Shown here: in pieces, positions 43,027-53,919 of the stretch
How positions within the stretch are numbered: position 1 is the first letter of the stretch
How the letters are laid out: each line of letters begins with the position of its first letter
Origin: Lunularia cruciata
Taxonomy: Eukaryota; Streptophyta; Marchantiopsida; Lunulariales; Lunulariaceae
Reading direction: 5' to 3'
Assembly: GCA_948567375.1 (NCBI GenBank)
Contig: OX419757.1
Coordinates: 30,628,001 to 30,692,000, forward strand
Length of the DNA: 64,000 nucleotides
The notes under the pieces: model-generated
Seen by the model: only the letters and a program-made list of their open reading frames with translations
Database searches by the model: none
Told to the model about the DNA's origin: nothing
Translations under genes and position numbers: made by a program

Positions 43027-46000
43027 TTTACCCCCGGACTCAGTTTCACTTTGTCCTCAAAGTGAAGGTCTCTCTACCTTCAATGGTACATCTTCAACTT
43101 ATCATGGTTAATCCTATCAAAGTGTCTTCCTCCCAACTCCTTGAGATCATAGGTGTAATTGCCCCACACCTTCTCTACTATGAAAGGTCCAAAGTACTTA
43201 GGCAAAAACTTCCTTTACACTCTCTTGAATCAAATGGAATTAAAACAAAATTACCCAATCACCTTCTTTAAAAGGGTCCACCTTCTTCTTGCCTTGCCTC
43301 TTGTCATAGCTCTCCTTTTGTTTCCTTTGGGCTTGCTCCACTCAAACCATAGCAACTGCTCTTGCCTCTTCCAACTCCATGAGTTGATCCTTCCTTGACT
43401 TCTCTGCATCACCTCCTTGTGCTTCCTTCAATGTCCTATGAATGCTTTGGAAGGTAGGAAGATCAAAGTGAATAGGTAAGGTAGACTCAATACCATACAC
43501 CAATTGAAATGGAGAATATCTGGTGGAAGTCTTCATGGTAATCCTATACTCCCACAAAACTGCATGAATTCTCTTGTCCCAATGATGCTTAGCCCCCTCC
43601 ATTTCTGCATCTTTGGCCAACATCATGCACAAGGTCTGATTGGTTCTCTCTGCCAAGCCATTGGAATTTGGCTTATAGGATGTAGTTACTCTATGTGTGA
43701 TAGAGAAATGTCGTAGCATGGCTATAGTAATGCTTCTTGTAAACTCTCCTCCTTTATTAGAAACCAACTCCAAAGGGCATCCAAACCTAGTGATAATGTG
43801 TTCATAAAGAAATCTACCCACTTCATCTTCATTCTTGTCCCTCAATAATCTAGCCTCAACCCACTTGGTAAGGTAATCAGTAACTACCACAATGTACCAA
43901 TTGTTCCTTGGGGTTCTATTGAGAGGACCTACAAAATCAGTTCCCCACTTCTCAAAAGGTCCTAGCAATGGAATTGATCTAAGTGGTGGATGTAGACTTT
44001 CTAGCAAAAGCTTGACAAACATGACAAATTTTGCAATAATCAAGACAATCCTTGAAAATCCCTCTCCAATGGTAACCTACATCTAGAATCTTGAAAGCAG
44101 TCACCTTTCTTGCAAAGTGTCCTCCACATACTAAACCTTCATGAAACTCCTTTATGAGTAGGATAGACTCTTCCTTACCCACTGCTCTTCGAAGTAGACC
44201 ATCTGCTCCTTGGTGAAAAAGAATATCCTCCACCATTGTTTAAGGTCTAGATCTTGCTGCAAGGGCCTTCCTCTCCCTAGCATGCATCCCTTCTGGATAG
44301 TTACCTCTTGTCACAAAATCCACAATCTCCTTGTACTCCATTGGAACCTCTGGAGTGACTGAGACTGTCATGAGCTCCTCATCCGGGAAGGAATCATCCA
44401 CTGGCTCATCTCCATCATGATCATAGGCTCTAGATAACAAATCAGCATTTGCATGATTCTTTCTTGGCCTATCCTCAATGGTGTAGTCATACTCAGACAA
44501 GAGTATCATCCACCTTGCTAGTCTCCCTTCAACATTAAGCTTGTTGAAGATGTACTTCAAAGCCTTGTGATCCGTGACAATGGTGGCTTTCCCTCCAATC
44601 AAGTAGTGTCTAAACTTCTTGAGACCAAAGATCACTGCCAACCCTTCTCTCTCCGTGACATAGTAGTTCTTCTCTGCTGAAACCATCTACCTACTAGCAT
44701 AGCTATTAGATGATCATGCCCATCTTGGTCTAATTGACTAAGAGTGCATCCTATAGCTACATTAGAAGCATCAGTGTAGAGGATGAAAGGTTTACTCCAA
44801 TCAGGTTTAGCAAGAATTGGAGCTACAACAAGGGATTGCTTGAGCTCCTCAAAAGCTTTGAGAGCCTCCTTGTCCTCCAAAATCACCATGTAATCTACAC
44901 CCTTCTTCATGTAGATGGTCAATGCAAAAGCCTTGTTGGAAAATGAGAAAATGAACCTCCTATAGTATCCAACCATCCCCAAGAATTGTCGTAACTTTGT
45001 CTAGCTTGAAGGGAATGGAAGGTCTGAGATTTTCCTCACCTTCTCAAGATCAACTGCTATTCCATCCTTGGAGATGATGTGCCCCAAAAGTAGACCTTCT
45101 TCACATCCAAAAATGCACTTCTCTAGGTTGAGTGATGCATTTGCCTCATCCAAGCGTTGCAAGACTTTGATTAGGTGCTCAAAGTTCTCCTCTAAACACA
45201 AAAGTCATCAATGAATTCTCTCACAAATTTCCCAATGAAAGGTTCAAATACCTTGTTCATGAACCGTTGGAATGTGGTTGGAGCATTGCAAAGCCCAAAA
45301 GGCATGACCTTGAAAGCATAAGTTCCCCAAGGTGTGGTGAATGTGGTGAGTTGTTGATGCTCTAGTGCAATCTTGATTTGGTTATATCCACTATAACCAT
45401 CTCCAAAACTGTACCTCTCATGACCTACAACCTCCTCCAAGATCTCATCAATGAATGGAAATGGGTAGTAGTCCTTCTTGGTAATAGCATTGAGCTTCTT
45501 GTAATACACACATACCCAAAGCTTGCCATTCTTTTTCTTCACAATGACAATTGGAGACACCCATTCTGAATTCTCTACCTCAAAGATAAATCCAGCCTCC
45601 TTGAGCTTATCAATCTCCTCCTTCACAACCAAAGATATTGGTTGGCTAATGCGATGTTGCTTTTGGCGGATTGATCTTGCATGTGACTTCACCTCTATCT
45701 TCTAATCCTCCAAGGTGACTTCCTTCAAATCCTTGTAACTAAAAGCAAACACATGGATGAAGTTGCAGAAAATCTCCTCAAATCTCACCTTCTCCTCCTT
45801 GGTAACATTTGGGCCATACTTGAGGGTAGCTAACCTTCTCTCTACCTCCTCAAGTGTCAATAGTGATTTGTCTGGCTCCTTCAAAACCCTTGGCTTAGGT
45901 GCAAAATCCATAGCACACAAATGATACACATCTGAATCAGATTCAGATTCATCCTCCTCCATGCTTGTGTCCACACTTGAAGCTCCTTCTTCAAAATCTG

Positions 46001-46298
46001 ATTCCCAATAATCAGAAGATGGTGTATCTGAATGTGAAGTGTTGGTGGTGTTAGTCACAGGAACTGTGACTCTATGGTTTGATGGCCCAATCCTCAAGTA
46101 CCCTTTGTGCCATCGATCAATTGTGTGTGTTGCTCTCAACCATGGTCTCCCAACAAGTAAGTCATAGCTTGAATCCTTCAAGACTTGGAAAGTCATGAGA
46201 TTTTGAACTCCCATAACTGAAACTCCCACTTTATCCATCACCCCTACTGGTCAAACTTGTTGCTTGTTTGCCATGCTCATCACAAATGTTGAAGGTCT
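43027..46298 (-). pseudogene. pol of G1-C: RT, RNase H, integrase (broken)
   Basis: Same domain order as G1-B. RT from about 45690 (FIDDFCV near 45200), RNase H (YTDASNVAIGCTLSQ, TDHKALKYIF), integrase zinc finger, core (GTDFVGPL, VTDYLTKWVEA, SNKGGEF with Asn-Lys where G1-B has Asp-Arg, NGLAERTNQ) and C-terminal domain. Breaks: a stop near 45702, an 11-nt deletion near 45195, a shift near 45000, a TAG plus a 1-nt loss near 44690, TAC-to-TAA near 44238, a 5-nt deletion near 43990 and a shift near 43250. The second catalytic Asp is apparently lost in SNKGGEF. Confidence 0.9.
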
Positions 46299-47867
46299 TC
46301 AGGGTATCATACCCAACTTCTTCATCAACCTTTCTGACATGGCATTTACTACTGATCCTCCATCAACCAATGCATCCTTGATGTTGTGACCATTCACTCT
46401 CACATCAATCTTGAAGGCATATTCACAAGCCTCCCATGGTGTTGGCTTGGCATCCAACACCCCCATTGATACTAGAAATTTTGCCTTCTTCTTCATCTTG
46501 CTCCTTGTAAAACTCAAACCACCTCTAAGCTCCTTTCTCAAGGTAGGGTTCAAAGCAATTAATTTGCCCACTGTGATGTTAGCCTTGTGACTACCAACAT
46601 CCTCCAACACATTGTAGTTCCATTGTTGCTTTGAGATCAAGAAGTCCTCCATCCCCAACTTGTTCCTTGGAGTCTTTGTTGTTGATGGTGTTGAGGTGCA
46701 AGTGCTCCTAGTAGACATAGGAGTATCCTTGCTTGGAGTGAATCCTTGAGAAGAGTGAACATCCTCTACAAAATGAGCTCTCTTCTTCTCTTGTGCCAAA
46801 AGCTCCAAATTAAGACCCTTGGAGTTTGAGCACTCTCCCTTCTCATACTTGCTCTCAACCTCATCTATGGATGCTATCCCCTTACCTTTGTTGGGATTAG
46901 GAGCCACTTGGGTTTCACTACCTCCCTCTTTCCCTCTATTGGCTCCCTCATAACCCCTTCCTCCATGGTAAGTGGAATTTGGGCAATTCCTTTGGATATG
47001 GCCTCTTCCTCCACAACCAAAACAATTTCTATCATTGAAATTGTTGGCTGGTTGGCCTCCTCTATATGGATAGTTTCCATAACTCCTAGGCCCTCTCCCT
47101 ACATTCTGATCTACCTCTCTTTTCTCCCAAAGTTGCACCATATTGATCTTGAGATCCGCAAGTTGTTTAGTGATGGTTTGAAGTGGATCTTTTGGTGGAG
47201 GTGCAAGAACTGGAGCAACCACTACTTGTGGTGCAACCCTTGTCACCAAAGTATCAGAAGTTCCACCATACTTGTAGCCTTGAGGAGGATGCACAACCTC
47301 CTTCACCACCAAATCACTCTCATCTCCTTCCAAACTCTCCTCCATACGAATTGCGATCTTGATAGCTTCAACCTTGGAAGAAGGTTTCTCATATCTCACC
47401 TTGCTTCTAATTTGTGGTCTCAACCCTCCCACAAAATTCTTGGTGAGCATGGCCCCTATGTCAATCATTGTAGTCTCCACATCATCCCTACCCTTCCTCA
47501 ACACTATGCGAAATCTGGACTCCAACTTTTCCACTCTTTCCACATAGACTCTCACTTTCTCTCCATCTCCTTGCTTGAGAAATGTAACCTCACTCATCAA
47601 TCTCTCATAACTCTCATCAGGAAGAAAGTTCTCAATGAGTTTTGAAGTCAAAGTCTCCCAAGACTCCTCTTCCCCATCTCTCCTCTCTCTCTTTTGGTAT
47701 TCCGACTCATACCATGTAAGTGCTGCATCTCCAAAGAAATCTGGTAATAATGAGGCCCACTCATTCTTCCTCCTCTCATTATTTCCTATGCAAGCACTCT
47801 TGAATTCTCTCACAAAGGCCTCCACATCTTCTCCATCCTTGCCAAAGAAAACCAGAAGTTTCTCCAT
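46299..47867 (-). CDS. intact gag-protease ORF of G1-C
   Basis: 522 codons from ATG 47867 (MEKLLVFFGKDGEDVEAF) to TGA 46299, uninterrupted. Capsid-like region about residues 1-190 (WYESEYQKRER, FLPDESYERL, VYVERVEKLESRF, FVGGLRPQIRSK). The zinc knuckle CFGCGGRGHIQRNC is near residue 275. A Ser/Thr-rich linker is followed by the retropepsin-like segment near 46390-46330 with ALVDGGSVVNAM, where DGGS replaces the usual D-S/T-G-S/A. Gag packages the RNA and protease matures the polyprotein in the cytoplasmic particle. The TGA is shared with G1-A and G1-B and separates this ORF from RT in the same frame region. It is the only long ORF in the window with no break. Confidence 0.9.
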   Translation of the reverse strand: MEKLLVFFGKDGEDVEAFVREFKSACIGNNERRKNEWASLLPDFFGDAALTWYESEYQKRERRDGEEESWETLTSKLIENFLPDESYERLMSEVTFLKQGDGEKVRVYVERVEKLESRFRIVLRKGRDDVETTMIDIGAMLTKNFVGGLRPQIRSKVRYEKPSSKVEAIKIAIRMEESLEGDESDLVVKEVVHPPQGYKYGGTSDTLVTRVAPQVVVAPVLAPPPKDPLQTITKQLADLKINMVQLWEKREVDQNVGRGPRSYGNYPYRGGQPANNFNDRNCFGCGGRGHIQRNCPNSTYHGGRGYEGANRGKEGGSETQVAPNPNKGKGIASIDEVESKYEKGECSNSKGLNLELLAQEKKRAHFVEDVHSSQGFTPSKDTPMSTRSTCTSTPSTTKTPRNKLGMEDFLISKQQWNYNVLEDVGSHKANITVGKLIALNPTLRKELRGGLSFTRSKMKKKAKFLVSMGVLDAKPTPWEACEYAFKIDVRVNGHNIKDALVDGGSVVNAMSERLMKKLGMIP

Positions 47868-48098
47868 CTTAACCTCTCACTATCTTCCTTTCTCTCAATT
47901 TTTTTCTCTTTTCTTTTCTCGCACTCTATTACTAATAGAGTATATACATGACTAACACCATCTGAGAATAATCCACTCTAGGGAACACAAAAGGTTCAGG
48001 TTGCTCCAAGATTTCTATAGCAACATCAAATCCTAGAGTGCATATTAATCTAACTCTCATGGATAGTTTATCCATAAGTTGAAAGATTATCTCCATCA

Positions 48099-48515
48099 CT
48101 AATTTTGAGAACTAGATGATGAAGGTGGTAGTATTTCTATAGCTTTACTAAGACTCTCTCCAAGATACTTCACCAAAATCTCCAAAAGTGCTTTTACTCC
48201 ACTACACTCATGTCCTTTTGGAAGTCCTTCCACTCCACAAACCTCACACAAATCCTTGGTCTTAGATCTTCTCCCTCCTAATCTTGGTGAAGAAGGTCCA
48301 ACATGCAAACCCAAGTCAAGTAAGCCTCTCCTTTCCCTCAATCTCTTGCTCTCAAAGGTCAATGGACATGAACTTGCCTTATGTCCCTTCTCTTCACATA
48401 GAAAGCACTTAGACTCACTCTTTCCTCCAAGTGGTGTAGGTTTTTGGATCCTCTCAACACTCTCTTCAAATTCTATTGTAAACTCTCTTTTCCTCAAATC
48501 CACCCCTACAATCAC
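48099..48515 (-). CDS. G1 ORF0, G1-C copy
   Basis: 138 codons downstream of a non-ATG start context (GTG ATT GTA GGG), ending SSSSSQN. CCHC knuckle CFLCEEKGHKASSC is complete, and the second cluster CEVCGVEGLPKGHEC is retained. An in-frame ATG lies upstream at 48572, but TGA intervenes. The gene ends about 230 bp before gag. Three copies in separate insertions show that it belongs to the G1 family and is not a local capture. Confidence 0.6.
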   Translation of the reverse strand: MIVGVDLRKREFTIEFEESVERIQKPTPLGGKSESKCFLCEEKGHKASSCPLTFESKRLRERRGLLDLGLHVGPSSPRLGGRRSKTKDLCEVCGVEGLPKGHECSGVKALLEILVKYLGESLSKAIEILPPSSSSSQN

Positions 48516-49218
48516 CTCAAACCCTTGAGGAACCTTGCATCATCTCAATTTCCACTCTTGATGACACTCCATGTTCCCAAGATGAATCTAAACACTCAAA
48601 TATGCTTTTTGTTGATCTCAAACTCCTCATGCATGAGATCTCTACTCTGCAGAATTGACCCTTCCTCACAATGTCACTCAAATCTCCCAACCAGTAGATC
48701 ATAGTCCTCTGCAATTTGTCACACTTATTCACAACTCTAGGGCGTCCCTCCCTGCAAAATTTCAGATCTTTTCATCAAGCCATCTGGCCTAAACACCTTT
48801 CTATTCAGCACACATATTTTAGATTTGGTCTCAAAACCACCCTCCTCACTTCAAAAACTCATAACTCCCTGTGCAAGAATGATCTCTCTCTATTTTTTGT
48901 TGCAGTAGGTAGGATACAATACACTGAATTTTCTTGAAAATTTTCAAGACAATTCACTGAAAATTGAAGAAATGGCAGACTCTTTACAATTTTCCAGAGA
49001 GCATGCAGTTGCGTGAGCACTTTACCCTATCAACTTTCAAAAATTCTAGCCCAGTGTGCATAGTAGCTCTCACAATAATTTCAAGTGTGCTAACTGAAAG
49101 ATAACCCAAGCTATCATGTGTAGAAATTTCAAGTCCAGATCTCAAACTTGAATTTTGCCCAAAATCACATTAATCTCCAAAATCTGCAATCCACCTCACA
49201 CAATCTCTCCAATTCCTA

Positions 49219-49389
49219 TCATGTGTACAAGATGTACAAAATCACCTCAAAGACATCATAATGAACTATAGGGTATACAAATGGATCTTGGTTCTCTAGC
49301 ATAAGTTCAGCCCTCTCCTCTCCTAATGTTCTCTCCAAGTGAGCTCTCATAGCCTCCTTCTGCCTAATGTAGAATTGAACGCGGAACAT
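49219..49389 (-). CDS. G1 leader ORF, G1-C copy
   Basis: 56 codons from ATG 49389, about 20 nt after the primer site, ending VFEVILYILYT. It is identical in length to the G1-A copy. No domain is recognised. It would be the first ORF on the genomic RNA. Confidence 0.38.
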   Translation of the reverse strand: MFRVQFYIRQKEAMRAHLERTLGEERAELMLENQDPFVYPIVHYDVFEVILYILYT

Positions 49390-49409
49390 TATCTTGCCTT
49401 CTAGAGAAG

Positions 49410-49426
49410 TCCCGGCAACGGAACCA
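49410..49426 (-). other. primer-binding site of G1-C, tRNA-Glu type
   Basis: In sense this reads TGGTTCCGTTGCCGGGA, 4 bp after the 5' LTR. It is identical to the G1-B site. Confidence 0.85.
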
Positions 49427-49430
49427 AAAA

Positions 49431-50127
49431 TGTGAGCCGGCCTGTCTCTCACTCAAGATGAACCTTTGATGGCTATTATGGTAGCGCACCATAGACTAAG
49501 AAGGCAACTTAACAACCCCAACTCCATTATACTCCTCCAAGGCTAACAATCCAAGATTCAAGACATTGCTCACTAGAGAACTCAATGAGAGAGAGATAGT
49601 TGCAAAATGAAAGGATGATGAGTAACTCCTCACCCCTTGTTTATATACTTGTGAAATAGTTACATATCAAAGTTACTAATTACCGTAGTAACCCAAGTTA
49701 CTAGACTAAAAGTCAAGTAAAGTCAAAAAGTAGAAAGGAATATCCATTCACATGGGCATATTCCCCTAAGCATGTGGTCTTATCTTGACCCAACCACTAA
49801 GTCAAGGATTCCTTCACATGGGCTATCCTTGGACTAAAGAAGAATCCAAAACAAAAAGGCTTTTGGGCCCAAGAGTTCTCAATTCTTTCCTCAAAGCCAA
49901 ACACCTAGGAATAATACCAAGTCAACACACTAAAATCCAAAATAGTGGTGCTCATCTTTTCTACTTCCTCTAAAGTAAGGTCCCCTCTATCTTAGCTTTG
50001 ACTAACTTTAGCTAACCATGACTAATATAGAACCATCCTTTTTCTCCATATAAATAATATCTCTTAAGTACTTGTAATACCAAGCTAAATATCACAATAC
50101 CACACACATGCACAAATAGGTGTTACA
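49431..50127 (-). repeat. 5' LTR of G1-C
   Basis: 697 bp, outer end at GGTGTTACA (50127), inner end TGTGAGCCGG (49431, plus strand). The TATATAAAC box is near 49640 on the minus strand. Confidence 0.93.
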
Positions 50128-50593
50128 AGACAGAAGTGACTTTGGAGGACATCCAAAGAAGGCGACACCAGATCCGATGATGGAGGTACTCAGAAGAAGG
50201 GTACGATGGAAAAAATTCCAAAGAGCATCATCTTCCGGTTGGAAGGCGCAAGTGATACAAAGACCATCTAACAACCTTGGTACGTGGCAAGAAAGTACAC
50301 TTCAAGAAACGGCAGAGGCAGAAGAAGCATGTCTTCATAGTGATCGGACATCAACACGTAGAAGAGGGGAGGTCGAATTTGAAATAGACTGAAGAATGAC
50401 TACAATTTGGGGTAATATAAGATTGCAATTGCGCAGGGACAAGTTGAATATGCCAAGTAAATTTCCAATTTCTTTGAGTAGTTGTCCTATAGTAATGCGT
50501 GTCTGAAAGCCGATTGAGAGTGAAATTTTCCAAAATCTAGAAGGGGTTAGAGTGTCTCATCCAGGAGAGGGCATTGTCTTTTAGTGTCATAGA

Positions 50594-52992
50594 ATGCGAG
50601 AGCAGATCATGGTGAAGAAGGTCACAAATATGCTGGCGGTGCAAAGTTTCACAATTTGTAGGCAAGATGTAGTAGCCAAAATCAAAGTCTTGAATAGACT
50701 TTGTATTTTGTTTTTAGCATGGAACTGGAATTTTAGTTTCCCAGGAGTGATGGTAGAGATAGCTGCCAGTAATTGTGAGGAGGGTCCCAAAGTTGAAGGG
50801 AAGAGAGGAAATCCGGCTCGATGGACTGAGTCGGATTGGAGGTTAGTATTGGAGAAGGAAGCAGGTTAGCCAACGGGGATCACCTTCTATCGGAAGTGTG
50901 ATGCTGCAGAAGAGACGGCGGAAATCCAAAACTCGTTCTTTGCTCCAAGAACCACAAATGGCTACAAGGTGGAGTTCTATTGGGATCCGATTAGGAGAAG
51001 TATCATCGGGGCAATGATGGCCATGTTCAAGCCAGAACGAACGATGTATGTGAACATGCAGCAAGCGGTCTTCTTCCACCAGATGTTTGCAGGGGTCAAG
51101 GTGAATTGGGCAAAGTGTTTTCACCACCGGACAAGGAAAATGGTGATCAATTGGCAAACAAGTTCTCCTCCTCATTATTTTGCACCATTTGTAGTGCATT
51201 TCTACTTTGGGTTGAACTTGTTGACAGTAGAGGAGCGGCATCGCATGGTGTCCCATTTCCATCTTGACTTAAGATGCAAAGCGGACGAAGAAGAGTGACA
51301 GTACATGATACACCTACAAGCCAATGACAATCATTTCTTGAAGATAGGACAATGGAAGATAGAAGAAGTCACAAGTCCAAAGACAAAGAAGCACAATAAA
51401 CCCAAAGAAGCAAAGTCACCTCTGGCTCAAAGGAAGACTTGAAGACTGGTTGTGCAAAATAAGAAGATGGTGAGAGAAGCATCATCGGAGTAAGAGTATG
51501 AAGAAGAAACCAAGTCGCAAGAAGAAGAATCCAAAGAAGATGAACTTACCTTAAAAAGTGAGGAGTCTGGAAGTGATAGTGATGGGGAACCCGAGGTTCA
51601 GCAATTGGTGGTAGTTAGTGAAGCTTGTCATGCAATGATTGACTGAGTACCCATAATAACAAGTCATTGCATAGCCATGGTGATGAATAAGCAGAGACTA
51701 GAGGAAAAGGAGGAGTATCCGGCGGGGCCAAGTTCAATCGGTAAAGAAGAAGAAAGTTCAAATATGGTGTCTTTGAAGATACAAAGATTGCAAGTTTGGA
51801 TGAAGGAGCCAATGAAGGAGTCAAAGACTGAAGACGAAGATGGAGACAAAGAAAAAGATAGCTTTGGTGGAATACTATATCTGACAAAAGTGGTCACCCC
51901 GTTGCTGGAGCTATTAAGGGAGCATCAGAATGTAATTCCCCAAGATCGTCGGAAGGGATGAATGAGTTGTAGGTGGTGAAGCATCTGTTCAGTGAAGTGA
52001 AGGGGTTGCAGGAGCAACAAGTCTAAAGAAATGATGAAATTGGAGAACTTCAGAGAGAGGGAGTCTTGAAGAAGAAGGCTTTTGAGATGTTACAAGAGAG
52101 CTGCAAGTCAAACGAGAAAGAACTGCAGAGGCAAGTCGGAGAATTGAAGGAGCAAGCGATGTGGCTGAGCAAAATGAAGGAGGAAGTGAGTGATGTGCAC
52201 ATAGAGAATATTCATTTGAAGGCAACGGTAGCAATAATGGAGCAGGAGTTGGACAGCTTGAAGAAGAGTGCAGCGGGGAAGGATCAAGCATGGCAAAGAG
52301 AGTTAGCAGCCAGGCATGAAGAAGAAGGACGATTACAAGAGTTGGTCCAAAGCGCTAAGTTACAGAGTACACAATATAGGGAGGAGAAGAAGATGCTTGC
52401 TGCTGAGTACGAAGACCAGCTGAAGATGTATTGTGAAGAGTTGAAGGTAGAGCGCTCTCAAGGATATGAGTCGGAATCAGTAGGAGAAGTTGTAGGGAAG
52501 TTGACAGCAATCTTAAGCACAGAGGCTGAAGGGAGATTGGAAGAAGCCCGTCTACATGAGTTGAAGTTGCTTGTGCAGGAAACTTGGAAGAGAAAAGCCA
52601 AAGATGTGGATATGAACACGGTGCTGATCCGATTGAGGGAGCATGTAGACCGGAAGATGTTAGAAGTAGAAGACAATGTTAGTCTCAGATTAGATTTAGT
52701 CAATTCAAAGTTAGAGAAAACTAGGAATAGTGTGACAGCGGAGAGGAAGTCCGATGTTGTAGAAGTAGGAATTCAGGTGTCATCGGACTTATTATTAGAG
52801 ACATTAGAGAGGAGTGGGTCAAGAGATAAAGAAGTAGATGGAGTAACCCTGAGCTCAATTGTAGTTCCTAGTGTAGAAGTAGTAGAAGTAGTGAAGGAAG
52901 TAGTAGAATTAGATATACCCAAAGAAGGAGAAGTAGTAGGAAGATCATCGGGTTTGGAAGCCGATGATGAGGTAGACATCGGATTGGTGTAA
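50594..52992 (+). pseudogene. LCC ORF in G2-C, diverged copy with open C-terminal half
   Basis: The likely frame opens at or near ATG 50594. N-terminal domain fragments: FPGVMVEIAAS, KPERTMYVNMQQAVFFHQMF, VNWAKCFHHR and FVVHFYFGLNLL, with stops near 50868, 51298, 51440 and 51960 and frameshifts between. From 52066 to the stop at 52992 the frame is open for 308 codons: coiled coil (SNEKELQRQVGELKEQA onward), REL-AARHEEE, the block LHELKLLVQET...VDRKMLEVEDN, then the acidic tail ending DDEVDIGLV. In the helical block I count about 40 of 61 residues identical to the G2-M copy. Many changes are conservative (I/V, R/K), which suggests selection on the protein before decay. Confidence 0.75.
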
Positions 52993-53104
52993 GTACCAAT
53001 TTTGAGATAGGAAGAGGTAGATATGAAGAGATGGATTGTCAGTTTGGATCTGCAGGTAGGAAGAGATGTTAGGAAGCGGTGCATAGGTAGGAAGAACTGC
53101 CATT

Positions 53105-53113
53105 TGCTTCAGT
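53105..53113 (+). promoter_or_regulatory. putative TATA box of the G2 LTR (G2-C)
   Basis: GTATTTAAG about 115 bp after the LCC stop and about 600 bp before the LTR end. The same position reads CTATTTAA at 54081 and 60308 and CTACTTAAG in the other G2 and G2s copies. It is followed by a conserved GTTCAGT/ATGCTCATAATTTCTGAGAA segment that may contain the transcription start. Confidence 0.5.
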
Positions 53114-53919
53114 ATTTAAGGAGAGCATTTGCAGTACTATGTTGTTCAGTATTCATATTTCTGAAGATAGATAAAGCGAAGTGTTTTTTTCAGTGCTCGT
53201 CGCTTGAGCTTAATTCCGATTGTCAATTCCGTGTTTGTGTTTGATCTTGAGTGAAGTGCATCGGAGCAATGCCTTGACAGATCTGAGAAGAGTTGTAGTG
53301 TTGGTAGTATTCTGCATTTGTGAGTGCAACACAAAGTTGATGTGAAGCAATTTTGATCAAGGAAGTTGTGCCTTCAGTGGAGGGGTGGAACACAATTCTG
53401 AGGTGAAATCATTCTTTGCAGTGAAGTGTCGTCTTCAGGAGAATCTAAATCATCACAATCAAGAGTTGTTTGGACAGAATTTGCTATGTTGTGATTATGT
53501 GTGTGTGTATTCATGACAAGTTGTCAAGATTGTGAGCTTGTTACTCTCTTTTGGGTGTATTTTCTACCTAAGAGATTAAAGAAGAAATCAAGAAGAACTA
53601 CAAGTTACTATTTGACTTTGTATTTGACCAATTCTGAATCGTATCTCTACGGGAATGAACTTTACTTACCCAATTACCGCAAAAGTGAGATTTGCCGGGT
53701 TGTCACATATACCCCGATGTCCAACCATAATGTTCCTGCTAATGGTGTATTTGACGGTGGAAATGGCGCAAGTGGCAGTGGGCTCTACCATATAGCCAAT
53801 ACCCCAAGCACAAAATCTGACCATCAATAAGTAGTCTATGAGTAACTACTAAAATACTCTTGACTACCAACACTACTACTCCAAAGTCCAAGCAATCTAG
53901 GTGGGATGCTACAAATGGC

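Larger units (their letters stand above)
42330..50127 (-). mobile_element. G1-C: full-length, youngest G1 element
   Basis: 7798 bp, minus strand, with LTRs of 697 bp each (42330-43026 and 49431-50127) that differ at about 2 of the first 180 bases. Flanks are GGAC (42326-42329) and AGAC (50128-50131), a 4-bp duplication with one transition. It is inserted 91 bp inside the G2-C LTR. It contains polypurine tract, integrase, RNase H, RT, gag-protease, ORF0, leader ORF and primer site. Low LTR divergence and an intact gag-protease make it the most recent insertion visible. Confidence 0.94.
42239..53707 (+). mobile_element. G2-C: diverged G2 solo LTR carrying G1-C
   Basis: It starts TATGGTGCCCACATTTTTTG at 42239 and ends GGGTTGTCACA at 53707, flanked by perfect TATAC duplications (42234-42238 and 53708-53712). 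Without G1-C it is about 3.67 kb, close to the LTR length of G2-E. There is no internal region, so it is a solo LTR. It is a clearly diverged subfamily, yet keeps the LCC ORF and the TATA-like box. This copy shows that LCC belongs to the LTR. Confidence 0.93.
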
